Both the position numbers and the translations under genes were made by a program. From the NCBI GenBank assembly GCA_963971425.1, contig OZ020521.1, forward strand, positions 25,808,012 through 25,872,011: a DNA stretch of 64,000 nt, read 5' to 3'. Of this stretch, positions 46,649 through 57,342 are shown piece after piece. The DNA comes from Bryoerythrophyllum caledonicum (Eukaryota; Streptophyta; Bryopsida; Pottiales; Pottiaceae). Below the pieces are notes generated by a model, which was given only the letters and a program-made list of their open reading frames with translations, did no database searches and was not told where the DNA came from. Numbering within the stretch: the stretch's first letter is position 1; each line of letters starts with the position of its first letter.

Positions 46649-49600
46649 ATGCCGAAGCGGCCGGTGTGTTTCTGCAAGCCACTGTTTGATGAGATCCCGG
46701 TGGAGAACAGGAAAGGGATTCCGCCCACCTACAACAAGGAAACGGGGAGGATGGAGCAGCTATTCGCCATTGAGAACGACCACATTTGGCGCGATAGCTG
46801 GGAGGTGATGGAGGCGAGGGACCTTATCCTGGAGCTGCATGGACCGGACTCGCCCATCGTACCGCCTGGACAAACCGGCCCCTAGTAGATACTGTGCATT
46901 CATTGCAACACGACGCACCAGAAGCACAGGTTCAACCTCCACCGGAACCATGCATTGTACGAAGGGAAGGGGAAGGAGGGCGTGAAGATGCCGTCGTATC
47001 CCAATTTGGGCGTCAAGGATGTGGCAAACTTTGTGGCACGACTTCGGGATTGCCAGTCGGCTGAAGATGCAATTCAGGTATTCGGCACCATAGAGCCGAT
47101 AGCCACGAAGAGGAGGCCTCGGAAGTGTGCCGATAATGGGGGGGAACCGAACAGTCGACGTCGAATTAAGCGCGGGAAGAAGCTGTCAGAGGACGGCCCT
47201 CCGCACAAGCGTACCGCGGCGGCTTCTCGGAAAAGACCTCCGCCCCCGAAAGCTATGTCGAGTGACGATACTTCTTCCTCGGCAGAGTCGGGAGGAGATC
47301 ACAGCACAGATCATGAGGCCGATAACGCACGGACTCTGACTGTGCACGGCGAGAAGGACGGTCTTCCGTCCGGGGATGATGCCTCTAGGAATTCCGATGC
47401 CGAGAACCCGATGTCAAAAGTCCGGAAGTCCGCACTCGCGCCGGCGCCCAAGAGGGATTCCTCCATCGTCCTCCGGAAGGCGGAGCTTGCGAAGCACAAT
47501 GTACCGAAGAAGGTGGCACAAGCTGAAGAGGCCACGAAGAAGGCGAGATTTGAAGAGTCCTCGAAGAAGGCATTCCGGCCCCCAGCAACGGCGAAAAGGC
47601 TTACAGGAATGTCTGTGGAAGAGACCGCGATGGCGAGAAGGCATCGATCCCTACCGGTGCAACAGCGGTTCAGAGAGACGAGTAATGCCGAGAGACCCTC
47701 CTACTCTGACGAAGGAACGCCGATAACCTCGCACGAATCCCCCCAATCCTCGGCCCAGAAGGAACAGCGACCGCCGCTGACATAAGCCAGTATACTTCGG
47801 TTAGGCTCTAATGATGGTGCGAATCCCGATAAGCGCCTCATTCTCCCGGCGAAAGGTAGCAGGGAGCAAGCTTTGGAGTCGGAGAGGCCCGAGATGATAC
47901 GGCAGGTGCAGGAGGACGCAACGCGCCTTTTCCCGTTGAAATTGGTGCCCACCCCCGAGAGGAAGGTACCGATAACGCCGCTATATCTACTCCTCAAGCA
48001 TGGTCTGCTCGACAGTATCACGATGGGGAGTTTACATTCCGAAGATGAGCTGTTGAAGTACGTCTTGTCCTTGGTGGAGTCTGGAGGCAGCCAGGAGAGG
48101 TTCCACCAAGCTCTCGGTGCCTGCATTTCCGAAGGGGTCGGCTTCGACGATAACCCTGTTTCGCTTCAACAGTTGTCAAGCCTTTGCAATCTGGCAAAGA
48201 ATCCGGATTACAATACAACGAAAGAGGTCTGGACAGAGGCATCGAGAGGAACGTGGGCATACATGACGCATATGTTGGAGTGCGTCAAGTTAGAAGCGGC
48301 TTTGCAGGCCAAAAACGACAAACAAAAGCGGTGCAGGGAGAAGTTAGTCACGATGGAGATGAGTAGATTTGATGCCGAAAGGGCGGTGGAGACAGAGGCT
48401 ATTCGATGGGACTTCAACAATCTCTTCGGGTATTGCGCGATGAACAAGATTCTTCGACCATTGCTGCCCCCACTGCCATGGACGCACAACATTGACGAGG
48501 CTCGAGATGTCGTGCACCATCTAATTTCTATCAGAATCGACATTGCCCCGTCTCCGGCTCCAGCTAAGCTGTTGAAGTGCTACTTCGTTTGCAACGGGTT
48601 CTCGCGGGTGTAAGTTTTTCCTTCTCGCCACAAACTTGTCCCTTATCGTGTCTTCTCGCCCCTTATCGTGTCTTCTCGCCCCTTATCGTCTCTCATAGTC
48701 CCTTATCGTCTCTTATCGTCCCTTATCGTCCCTTATCGTCTCTTATCGTCTCTTATCGTCCCTTACCGGTTTACTTGACTCCGTTGTTTTTCAGGGGCCG
48801 GAATATGTGCAATCCTAGCGTAATCCCCGGGCCTGCCAGCATTGAATTGTACTTGGACACTCCAGTGGAAAATTGGGATGGGCCGTCTCAAATGTACGAA
48901 GTCCTGAGTCTCTTCCTCTTCGGAAGGGACGCATCCAATATGCACCTCCCGTTCTCGGCGGCGTTCTCGCGGCTCCGCGATAATAAGAACGGCGGGCGAG
49001 ATTCTGTGTTGCGCTTCATCGTAATGGTCCATGCTCGCACTGTCGTGGACACGCCAAGGAGTCATCCAGAGGATTTCGTTCGACAGTGGTGTGTTGCCGA
49101 TAAGGGTACCTACGAACACTGGGATACCCTGGACGAGAACTGCTTGGCAAGGGAGGATCTGGACTTCATGTATGCCGGCTACGTTCCACGTAAGATTTAT
49201 CCGATAACCCCGTCATTCATCTAACTGTTTTCTTCCTCATTCTTGGTATCTCCGTTATTTTCCTGTGACTAACGATAAGGCTTTTGCAGGCACTGTAGAT
49301 CCTACCGGGGCACGCGAAAGGGATCTTGCAGAGGCAGATTGCAAGAACGCCGTGTCGCGTCTGATAAAAAGAGAGTGGGATCGGCGAGAAGGGCATCCAG
49401 TGACTTCACATGACGAAATTCGGCGGGAGACGTCTACCCGAACAAGGGACCTCGAGGGTGCAGCCACCCTCCTTCACATGGACGAAGGAAGCTCGAATGA
49501 ATTCCGCGTCCAGAATCGGTTCCCGGGGAGTAACGAAGACGAAGGATTCCCCGACAAGTGTATGGACGAAGTTACGGAGGAAGCACAAGAGGGGCCTAGC

Positions 49601-49768
49601 GACGAAATACGTCAGGGAGGTGTTCCCGATAGCGTCCAAGAAGAGCCCGCTTCTACAACAGTCAGGGTTGTCTACATAGACGGACAGGGGCCCAAAGACA
49701 ACGGACGGACGGACAGTAGGACGGACGGACATGACGGACAGCACTTTTTGGCGGACAGTTGCGTGTAA
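46649..49768 (+). pseudogene. Element F gene 1: unknown protein with a C/H cluster and coiled coil
   Basis: From ATG 46649 (MPKRPVCFCKP) in one frame to 48609, interrupted by tandem TAG codons at 46883 and 46886 and by TAA at 47783. Introns 48610-48793 and 49190-49289 lead to exons 48794-49189 and 49290-49768 (TAA). After the double stop there is a Cys/His cluster (LCIHCNTTHQKHRFNLHRNH), then a long basic and acidic disordered segment, then a folded-looking part (VPITPLYLLLKHGLLDS, then SYHTHMLECVKLE-type helices) and a polar tail with GGACGGAC repeats. I do not recognise a family. Position as a non-transposase gene in a MULE makes it a candidate accessory or anti-silencing factor, as VANC is in VANDALs, but I see no sequence similarity. 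Confidence 0.55.
48632..48775. repeat. CTTATCG array filling an intron of element F gene 1
   Basis: At least ten copies of CTTATCG in about 130 bases, in units such as CCTTATCGTC and TCTTATCGTC. It occupies most of the 184-base intron 48610-48793. The same word occurs near donors and acceptors of other F introns. Confidence 0.9.
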
Positions 49769-49854
49769 AAAAAAATACGAACCCTAATCAAATTTTCAAC
49801 TTACCCCCTGGTAAAACACGTGTGCACGACACGTCAGACGGCTTTCCACGTCAC

Positions 49855-49967
49855 ATCAAGGGCGGGCGCGTGCCTTCGGACCGCGCGCGCAGCATTTGGG
49901 GCCGGCGCGTACCAATCTGGACCGGGCGCGTTCATGAAGGGCCGGGCGCGTTCCAATTAGGGCCGAG
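49855..49967 (+). repeat. GC-rich tandem repeat at the gap edge in element F
   Basis: Three to four units of about 30 bases with GGGCCGGGCGCGTTCC or GGCCGGCGCGTACCAATC, followed directly by the assembly gap. The repeat probably continues into the gap. Confidence 0.7.
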
Positions 49968-50167
49968 NNNNNNNNNNNNNNNNNNNNNNNNNNNNNNNNN
50001 NNNNNNNNNNNNNNNNNNNNNNNNNNNNNNNNNNNNNNNNNNNNNNNNNNNNNNNNNNNNNNNNNNNNNNNNNNNNNNNNNNNNNNNNNNNNNNNNNNNN
50101 NNNNNNNNNNNNNNNNNNNNNNNNNNNNNNNNNNNNNNNNNNNNNNNNNNNNNNNNNNNNNNNNNNN
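49968..50167. other. Assembly gap (200 N)
   Basis: Exactly 200 undetermined bases between two plus-strand genes of element F. The left edge is a GC-rich array; the right edge starts in a Pro-rich coding or pseudo-coding segment. Real length unknown. Confidence 0.95.
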
Positions 50168-51744
50168 GCTACCCCGCCAGAGCCCCAGAACCATGCCAGT
50201 CCGCCAGAACCCGTTGAGCCTGCTTCAGTGCCAGATCTTGATAGCCCTGTTTTGGTATCTGGGCCGATAAGCCTGCTCCTTCGCCAGAGCTCGATATGCC
50301 TGCTCCTCCGCCAGGACCCGTTCAGGCTCCTCCTCCGCAAGAGCCCGATAACCCTTCTCCAAAGGAGATGGACCCCGAGGAGATCAGACTGGCATTGCGC
50401 TTTATCAAGGAAGCACAGGAATCTGGGATGTCTAGTATTTGGGTTTATCCTGGACTCGAAGAGCGTGTTATGAACAGAAGGGAAGGATAGAAGGCGGCGT
50501 ATACGTGCATGTCGAAGGAGAACCGCGGAGTATGTACGTCAAACTGTGTGTCCTGGGAGAAAGAGCCCTCGCTCTGCTACGAAGCCGAGGAGCATGACGC
50601 ATCCATGATAGAGAAGAACCTCGACATTATTGTAGAGGTCCTAATGCGGCGGTGAGTGTCGTCGTCTATGTTATCGTGTTCTCTGACACCTATTGTTTAT
50701 CATCACCTGTTGTCTAACGTCTGCTTTCTTCTGAATTGCAGGCCTCGTTTTATTCACCCGAAGGACCTGACTGGAGGTATGAGGTTTTTCGGTCCAGACC
50801 TTCGATAAGCCGTGGATGTCTCGCTCGCACTACAGGACTGGCATTGCGTGCTAAAGGACAAGCGGGAAATGGAAGGCACATTTCTGGATTTCATCCTTAG
50901 GCATGTCGTCTACCGTGCGAAGGAGCATGTTCGAATCCAGTATCATCGCACGCACAACTGGTTATCGGCGACTTTGTAGTGCTATCTCGCGGATGAAGCG
51001 AAGGGTTGAGATGACATCGTGAGCTTTCTCAGCCGCTCGTTCCGTAGCACCACCAAGACGCCGAATACCCTTATCGTCCCTTACCACGATAAGGGTCACT
51101 GGAGCGTATTCGTCGTGGAGCAAAGGCGAACGTATCACCTGGACCCAGCGAAAGGCATGCACAAGGGTCGGGAAGTGAACAACTTCATCTTCCTTGTGCA
51201 CATGGGATGGGCAACCGCGAGGGGCGTGAGGATCGGATCTCGGAGTTGGACTGAATGGCCGATAAGGTTGCCTTTGCCTAGTCAGAAAGAAAGCTAGGAG
51301 TGTGGTTTCATGGCAGGCTTGGGCTTCTGGCAGTACCTGATCGCACGTGGTGGGCGCAAAGAGGCGGAGGAGAAGACCGTGACGGAGACCAAATATCTAA
51401 ACTGGGACGGGAAGAAGTCGTACCGATGGTTCATGCAAGTGCTGTATACGGAGATTGTCGCACCGCTTCCGTTCCACGATGCCGTTAATCTATGTGGTCA
51501 GGATACGGTGGAGTTCGAAAGCGGAAGTCCGGACGTAGTTTTCGTGGAAGCCGGTACAGAGACGGCGAAGAAGAAGGAAGTCCCAGTTCTTTGTATTTCG
51601 GAGATAGTGGGGGATTGTGATCTTCAGGGCTTCAACGCGCTGACAAACCCACCAGTGACTCGAGGAAGGCGGAAGAAGTCAACCGCGCCGAAAAGCCCGA
51701 AAAAAACGAGAAAACCGAAGGGCACCACCAAGACGAAGAAGTAG
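50168..51744 (+). pseudogene. Element F gene 2: ULP1-like C48 cysteine protease
   Basis: Pro/Arg-rich start at the gap edge, then EPDNPSPKEMDPEEIRLAL, an intron at 50652-50741, and the protease core. Catalytic residues are visible in the family order: His in KGHWSVFVV (51097), Asp in YHLDPAKG (51142), Gln in PSQKES and Cys in ECGFM (51301). A basic tail (RGRRKKS, KTRKPKG) ends at TAG 51742. In-frame stops: TAG 50488, TAA 50806, TAG 50977, TGA 51007 and TAG 51295, the last two codons before the catalytic Cys. The family cleaves SUMO or related modifiers; in MULEs its role is unknown. The copy cannot make an active enzyme unless stops are bypassed. The 5' end is lost in the gap. Confidence 0.8.
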
Positions 51745-52121
51745 GCAATAAGGGGGGGTGTTGTACATAGTCGATAGACTCCAGGAATTTGTACAGATTA
51801 ATAGGATGCCGATGTTGTACATTTCATTCATTGTAAATGACAATTTTTTCGATAGTGTACATAAACGGATTTTGGGACCCCCTTGCAGAGGCTTGTAAGC
51901 GGAACTTAAAATCCAGTCTTTGCCGATTATATTGAATGTTGAGTTTTAAGTTTCAAACTAAAGAAATATCACTTCAGTGGAAATTTCAGCCGATGCATGG
52001 AACTTAATCTAAGAGCATCTTATCGGCAGTATTCTACCGATAAGATTACTAATGGTTATCGGTGCACGTTTGTAGCTGAAATCCTCTGCCCTTTATACTC
52101 ATCCACATCGGTGCCGATAAC
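51745..52121. other. Spacer between convergent genes of element F
   Basis: The ULP1 gene (plus) and transposase (minus) converge here. It holds several CTTATCGG/CCGATAA words (51923, 52020, 52035, 52054, 52112), including TTATCGGCAGTATTCTACCGATAA as a loose inverted pair. Probably both 3' ends. Confidence 0.6.
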
Positions 52122-55100
52122 CTAAGTCGTTTCTTGAGTTAGTCTTTCGCTAGGTGGAAGGGACCTCACCCGAAAACCTCTGGAATCCAGGAAGTCATGC
52201 AACCTTCGGAGCCTCATTCCAAGACCGTCTTCATTTGTGGGGAGCGATGCAGCTATATCCTGGAGTGGATGAAGCATTCCGGCTTCGATTTCAGCCTCCA
52301 ACCTTGAGAGGGTGGCGTTCGTGTTGCGCAAAGCTGCATCCAAGTGTCTTGCTAGCAACGGTTGGCGATAAGCCTTCTCGAGTAGCTTCAGGACAAACTG
52401 ATGCATACCATCAAAGTCGCATACCCATGTCTCCCCTAATTCTCGAAGGTTGGAAGTCACTGGGGTTACATCTCCGGCTTCGGTATCGGAGGGAACATCA
52501 TTATCGCGGAAGCCCTCGGTATTCGGGTGTCGACCATTGTCTTGGCGGAGAAGATTCGTTATTCCTCCTTGGATTGTGCCGCGAAGGAAGCCCAGATATC
52601 TAGCAATTTTGCCCTCCGCCAAGTCAGGTCTTGTCATTTTCAGGACCTTAACCTGGTGCTTACAGATGTTATCTTTCTGGGAATGAACACATTGGCAGAC
52701 GGCCCATTCGGTGCATGGATTGTATACCGCATACATAATGTGTCTCCTATTCGAGGATTTCACGTATGCAGGACCTCCCGACCACTCGGGCAAGGTGACC
52801 ACATTATCGGGAATTGTGTTTGCTTGGTTGATTGCATTGACCATGATCTGCCGCTGCCTCCTGTTCTTTATAAAACCGTTTAGCTTACAGTAGTGACTGT
52901 AATCATACTTCTCGATGACATTTCCAGTGAGCTCATAAATAAGCCAGTCCATCCTTCGGCCGATAAGCTTCCTTTTGGATTGCCGGAGCACTGCTTTCAT
53001 GTTAGAATGGTATGATTCGATCGCTGCAGTGGTGTCCTGGCCAGCATGGGGGATTTTCTGGTCTCCCACAACCCACATTTTGATTTTCGGGAGCCATTCC
53101 TTGTCGAAGTACTTCCAGTATGCATCAGCGTCTGGCAAGAGAGCCTTAGCTTCGCCGTAACCGTGCCGCACCCACTCTACCAAATTCCACACCTTATCGC
53201 CGGAAGCTCTCGCCGAAGGGTCTTGGAAGTCACTAGGTATCTCTGATACGTACATAAGTGAGCCCACAATTTGCAAAGCTCCGGCCCTCATCTCCATGTC
53301 TTTCAACTTAGCACATGCATTCTTCTGCCACGCTCGACCCACATGCCAGAGACATAGAAATAGATGCGAGTGCGGCCAAACCTCCCTGCGATAACCCGAC
53401 ACACCGATAAGTACAACTCGCTGAAGCCCGTCACCCGATAACGTAAGAATGCTAAATTGCTTACCGAAGAGAGTTGATCTCATTATCGGCGTCGTCAAGT
53501 ACAAAGGCAGTGGGTCTCCAGTCCGGCCTTATCTGCACCAACTTCTGGTTCAGAGCGCGCATCCAAGGGACGAGATCTGCTTATTTGGATTTCGCAGTGA
53601 TCACGAAAGCCACTGGAACACCGTTTCTCCACTCGTCGAATACCATCATCGTGAAGAGTGGATACTGGACACGCAAGCAAGAAATTAATCGATAGAATAG
53701 TGAGTGCTCCTAATTTTTATACGGACCCTACATGGAGCACGGTAAAGGTATGTGTACCTTTTTGTTGTTCGTTGCGAATGTCCCGTCTATAGCAATAATG
53801 TTATCGTGACTGTATTTCAGCATCATGTGCCTCTGAAATGGGGTTTGAATCCCAATTACGAAGGGTACGTCATCGGCATTCAGCACTCCGTCGACCTTGC
53901 TGCCCGGGTCTTGGTAGTAAAAAACCGTACCTCGGTTTTCTCGGACCCACATTCTCACACTCTCAGCGTCGTTGTTGTGTTTCTTGTATAGTTCTTGCGC
54001 ACGGACTCCGCATATGTTGCGGATGTCCTCCATGCTAAGGAAACAATCCCGAGAAGGCGTAAGAGTGCCCTCATCCCGTGCCTTCAGTACCAGCTTCAAG
54101 TGCTTCTGTATTATAGCTGCCATCGGAACTTGCTCTTCAAATTGCCTACGAACCCAAAGCCTTACTTCCTCCGATATGTACTTCCGAAAGCGGAGCTTTC
54201 CCCTCTGCACATTGTCCTTATCGTAGACGATGAGGCCCTGTGTGTCGACATGTTCCGAGCAAAAGTACCCTATCTCGGCGATATATGGTAGAAAATAGTA
54301 CCTCTTTACGTAGAATCGACATTGGCAGCCCACTTTCATAGAGCCCCCCTCCTTCGCATCAGTGGCACGAGGGCCTTTCTGGCCAGCGCCGGACGTAAGT
54401 TGTTTCCCTTTGTGATTGTATTTCGATGGCGTTGGTGTCATTTCGGGCGTGATAGCTTGGATCTTGTCCCTGTTGTCTTCGGGACCGTATTGACAACGCC
54501 ATCTGCTTATCGGCGTTGACCATCAGGGATACGTGCGGTACTGAAGAGATGTAATGGCACTGCCGATAAGCAGATCTACCGTGTATATTGAATGTGATAT
54601 CAGAGGTCGTGATTCACTTACCGCTGGTACTCGATGTGGCAGTTCCACCGATAGTGCGCCTTCTCGCCGACGTTTGTGGGGTCGTTCTTGTCGCGGACAA
54701 AGGTAGTCTCTACATCCTTTCGGCCAGACTGCTCACCCTCCACGAAATCCGAGACCCTATCCCAGGGAATGTAGGCGATAAGCTTGGACTGCTTCCTCTT
54801 CGATGATTGCGGATCGTCTACGAACCTCGTATCATTCTCGGCCTCCATGTTCCACCTAAGATATTTCCACGTCAAAATCCCTGTAGGAGGGTTCTATAAT
54901 GAATCGCGCATCCGAAGAACCTTGTGACCGTGTTTCTTCAGGTAGTCTGCATGCTGGCCTTCCCGGAACGCGGCATCAAGGTCCTCCACCCCCTTCTCAC
55001 GCACGCCAGCCGGTTTCTTTCTCCCTTGACGCCTCCATTTCCTCCCTGCTGCCCCGTTATCGGCAACGGTTGGTGCCGCCGTCTCGCCAGAATTCCCATT

Positions 55101-55142
55101 CGGCCTGTCTTGGATGGGGAGATTGAGATCGAGGAACTCCAT
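52122..55142 (-). pseudogene. Element F transposase, MuDR type with SWIM finger
   Basis: Four exons: 55142-54622, 54502-53758, 53664-53465 and 53385-52122, joined by GT-AG introns that keep frame. The N-terminus begins MEFLDLNLPIQDRP inside the terminal repeat. A FAR1-like Cys/His zinc region follows (RWNCHIEY, RCQYGPED, VGCQCRFYVKRY). Catalytic acids fit the MULE DDE triad: AIDGTFATNN, then FVLDDADNEI with LFLCLWHVGRAW after it, then TTAAIESYHSNMK. A SWIM finger (AVCQCVHSQKDNICKHQVKV) and a C-terminal tail complete it. In-frame stops: TAG 54894 and TAA 53581. The acceptors at 53386 and 54503 lie within the F motif (TTATCGCAG, GATAAGCAG). Expected role: cut-and-paste mobilisation; this copy is inactive. 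Confidence 0.85.
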
Positions 55143-55516
55143 TCACGCGGAGACAAGCACTCCCCTTCCGGCAAGGTGCTACACGGCACAATAGATCGTG
55201 CGAAAGATGGCGCAGTACGAAACGATGTGGATGACACTTCGCGCCGGCATCCGCCAAGAAGGGCGGGTCATTCTGGAGTACACGTGGCGGGGGCGAGAAG
55301 GTGATTTCGGTGATCCGGAGAAGGCGGGGGTGAAGGGGCTTTTCGGCGAGAAGTGGCGAAAAGAGAGACGGGCAGCGCGAAATAATTGAGGGTGAGAGTG
55401 GCAGTTATCGTGGGAAGGAGGCGAAAAGGCGCTTGGGAAGAAGGGCCGGTCTTCGCGGTGTCAGGGCTAAAACCGGGCCCTGACACCGCGAACCCGGATT
55501 GACTGTAGAGACCGGG
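54901..55516 (-). repeat. Right long terminal inverted repeat of element F
   Basis: Reads CCCGGTCTCTACAGTCAATC from the outside and matches 45434-46080 inverted. It contains the transposase promoter and first codons, so the opposite end carries a non-functional mirror of them. Confidence 0.9.
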
Positions 55517-56142
55517 GGTGTCCCACTAACCAAGGAATATCTAAATCTAAACATTAACTCCATGCCACATGGGTGTGCATGATCTCAATAAGTGAGCTAT
55601 TAGCTAATTTCCAAGGAGGCTAAATCTAATTTAATCTACCTAAATTGAATCCTCTTTGCTTGGGGTAATTCCTAATTTTACTTAGCGAGTGATGAGGGGG
55701 TTGTCCAAGCCTTTTGGACCTTTCCCTCTATTTTTTTAAGGGCTTTTAAGCCTCTTCTTTTCTTTTCTTCCCTTCACCATCATTTCTCTTCTTCTTCCAT
55801 TTTTTTGGTTTCGTGATTTCTTCATTGTGACCAATTGCGATCCACGACTTGGTAGGAGGTAAATTCTTCTCCATCACTATTAATTTTAATTTTTTTCTAT
55901 TGTTTTTTGTCTTTTCTGTCTTTTCTTCATTTTTTCTTTTCTATTTATTTTTTGGCTAACTACCTAAATTCCGCGATTGCCAATAAGTGGTTCCTAGTTA
56001 AGGAATTAGCGCATGGAAGGCTATTTAGCTATTTTGATCAAAAGACCACGAGTAAACCAATGGGATAACCCATTTTCACCACTTATTAGCCTTAATGGAC
56101 CCGATGTGAGGTCCATTCATCACCGTGAGCCATTTTTGCGGC

Positions 56143-57133
56143 TCACAGGTTTGCAAATTCAGCTCGAGTCGAGCTGAATATGCAATCGCAATCAGGGTTG
56201 CTAACCTTATATGCCTTGTCGTTGGCTCTTGGAGCTCCACGTCCACCCGTCGTATTCTTCTTCTGTGGTGGTGTTGGGCGACCTAGATTGGTCCATGTCG
56301 ACTGTGTAGATAAGATGTTGGTCGACCACGTTGGCTTGAAGACGGACAAGTGATTGACTCGGTTGTAGAATGCCGAGATCTTACGCAGCTTCTCTTTGTC
56401 ATCGGACCATACGACAAAGCACTTCCATACGCGAAAGTGTCTCACTGTGGTCTCGTCAATAGATTCATCCGCCATCATCGCTAAGCTTGCCGCCACGCTA
56501 TGTTGGTCATTTATAATGAAGAATTTTCCGTTTCGAATGTCTTCCCAATCTCCATTAGGCTTCTCGTTTGTTATCGGCATCACGCAACGCGTCTGCCTCA
56601 TGGAATTATCAGGCATGTGTATGAGGTAATTCATTACCACATCCATGCCCTTCTTCTCAAAGGCTCGAATTGTCCTGTCCTCAGGTGCTGGTGATAACTG
56701 CCGCACGTCCAGCTCCTACTTCATGTCAGGGTTGTAGAGGAAGCAGTCCTGGCAATCTGTCCAGAACTTTTCGTACACTTCGGATGCATTCCCGTAGTCA
56801 ATGGCTTCTCCAGGACGCAACTCATAGGACAGATTGGTGATCGCAGAGACGATGTTGGCCTCAACGTCTGGCTTACCAACTTCTTGGTTTTTTTGCACTA
56901 GATTATAGTGCTCTTCGAGTTGAAGCCTCCGGAGCAAGTGATCGACGCTGCCCCTTTGGTGGCGTTGGATTTGTAGACAACGACTTCCTCGGATTAACCT
57001 TGTCAGTTTGAGCCATTGTAGTCCTCTGGCCAGTGTTACCGCCTTCAGGGTTGTCATACTGGCTGAACGTCCAGTATGCCCGTTCGTTCGATTCGCCTGT
57101 CCGATAGAGCTCTCGCTCGTTCGGGTAAGTCAA
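56143..57133 (-). pseudogene. Element E gene 1, first exon: ParB-like part, 5' end lost
   Basis: Starts within the gene (TYPNERELYRTGE at 57133), shifts one frame near 56920, then SEVYEKFWTDCQDCFLYNPD, TAG at 56716, and DVRQLSPAPEDRTIRAFEKK to the ParB-like box IINDQHSVAASLAM and CFVVWSDDKEKLRKISAFYN. It aligns to 28740-29591 of element D throughout, including the donor at 56206. The region equivalent to D 28211-28740 is missing, so E is truncated here. The intron that follows holds E palindromes and the LTR1/F insertion. Confidence 0.6.
56152..56184. repeat. E palindrome beside the LTR1 insertion
   Basis: Arms TGCAAATTCAGCTCGA and TCGAGCTGAATATGCA with centre G, one mismatch. It overlaps the right GGTTT target duplication by one base, so LTR1 integrated at the edge of the motif. 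Confidence 0.9.
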
Positions 57134-57152
57134 CTGAGGGTTGACTTACCCG
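57122..57152. repeat. Perfect hairpin at the element E / element G junction
   Basis: CGGGTAAGTCAAC and its exact complement GTTGACTTACCCG, separated by five bases. The left arm belongs to the truncated E gene; similarity to element D ends here. It may be a breakpoint-associated inversion, a terminal repeat of G, or chance. Confidence 0.7.
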
Positions 57153-57258
57153 CTAGATAAAAAACAGGCGACGTGGCAGCCATGTTGGCACCACATAACT
57201 GCCACGTAGGAGAGGGTCATGTTTGAGTAGGATTGGGGACTAATGGCAAGGAGGAAGT

Positions 57259-57342
57259 GGGGCGGAGACGTCCCCGCCCCATACGGGCAGGACGGAGACG
57301 TCTCTGCCTCTACTAGTGCAGGGGCGGGGACGTCTCCGCCCC
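57259..57342. repeat. Element G palindromes, left cluster
   Basis: Three copies of a 22-bp palindrome, arm GGGGCGGAGAC or GGGGCGGGGAC, centred on GACGTC, at 57259-57280, 57291-57310 and 57321-57342. The same sequence forms the array at 59521-59780. Confidence 0.9.

Larger units (their letters stand above)
45434..55516. mobile_element. Element F: complete Mutator-like element with ULP1 protease
   Basis: 10,083 bases with long terminal inverted repeats (45434-46080 and 54901-55516) and a 9-bp target duplication GGTGTCCCA at 45425-45433 and 55517-55525, as expected for Mutator-like elements. Genes: a plus-strand protein of unknown function, a plus-strand C48/ULP1 protease, and a minus-strand MuDR-type transposase with a SWIM finger. 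ULP1-carrying MULEs are known in plants (Kaonashi and relatives). CTTATCG/CGATAAG words are scattered through introns and spacers as a private motif. A 200-base gap lies inside. In-frame stops in all three genes show the copy is decayed, although the exact target duplication suggests it is not ancient. Confidence 0.92.
43659..56147 (+). mobile_element. Solo LTR, family LTR1, interrupted by MULE element F
   Basis: Starts TGTGAGCCAAATAAACC and ends GCGGCTCACA, flanked by GGTTT at 43654-43658 and 56148-56152. Without element F and its 9-bp duplication the LTR is about 2.4 kb. It was inserted in the first intron of element E gene 1, close to an E palindrome. Element F then entered it inside the conserved GTGGGTGTCCCAC block, so insertion order is E, then LTR1, then F. 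Confidence 0.93.
9248..57139 (-). mobile_element. Element E: large DNA transposon, multiply interrupted and truncated
   Basis: The left end ACACCATATTCATTA at 9248 matches the inverted termini of element D. The minus-strand genes, read from 57133 leftwards, are in D's order: ParB-like/methylase-like gene, coiled-coil exon, HAD-like gene, basic C-terminal gene. Insertions are element D (14764-38467), LTR2 (9837-12370) and two LTR1 copies (40250-42468; 43659-56147, the latter containing F). Removing them leaves about 6.9 kb. The right side is lost: coding similarity to D begins part-way through the first gene at about 57133, and element G sequence follows. E has its own 33-bp palindrome, in at least ten places. 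Confidence 0.75.
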
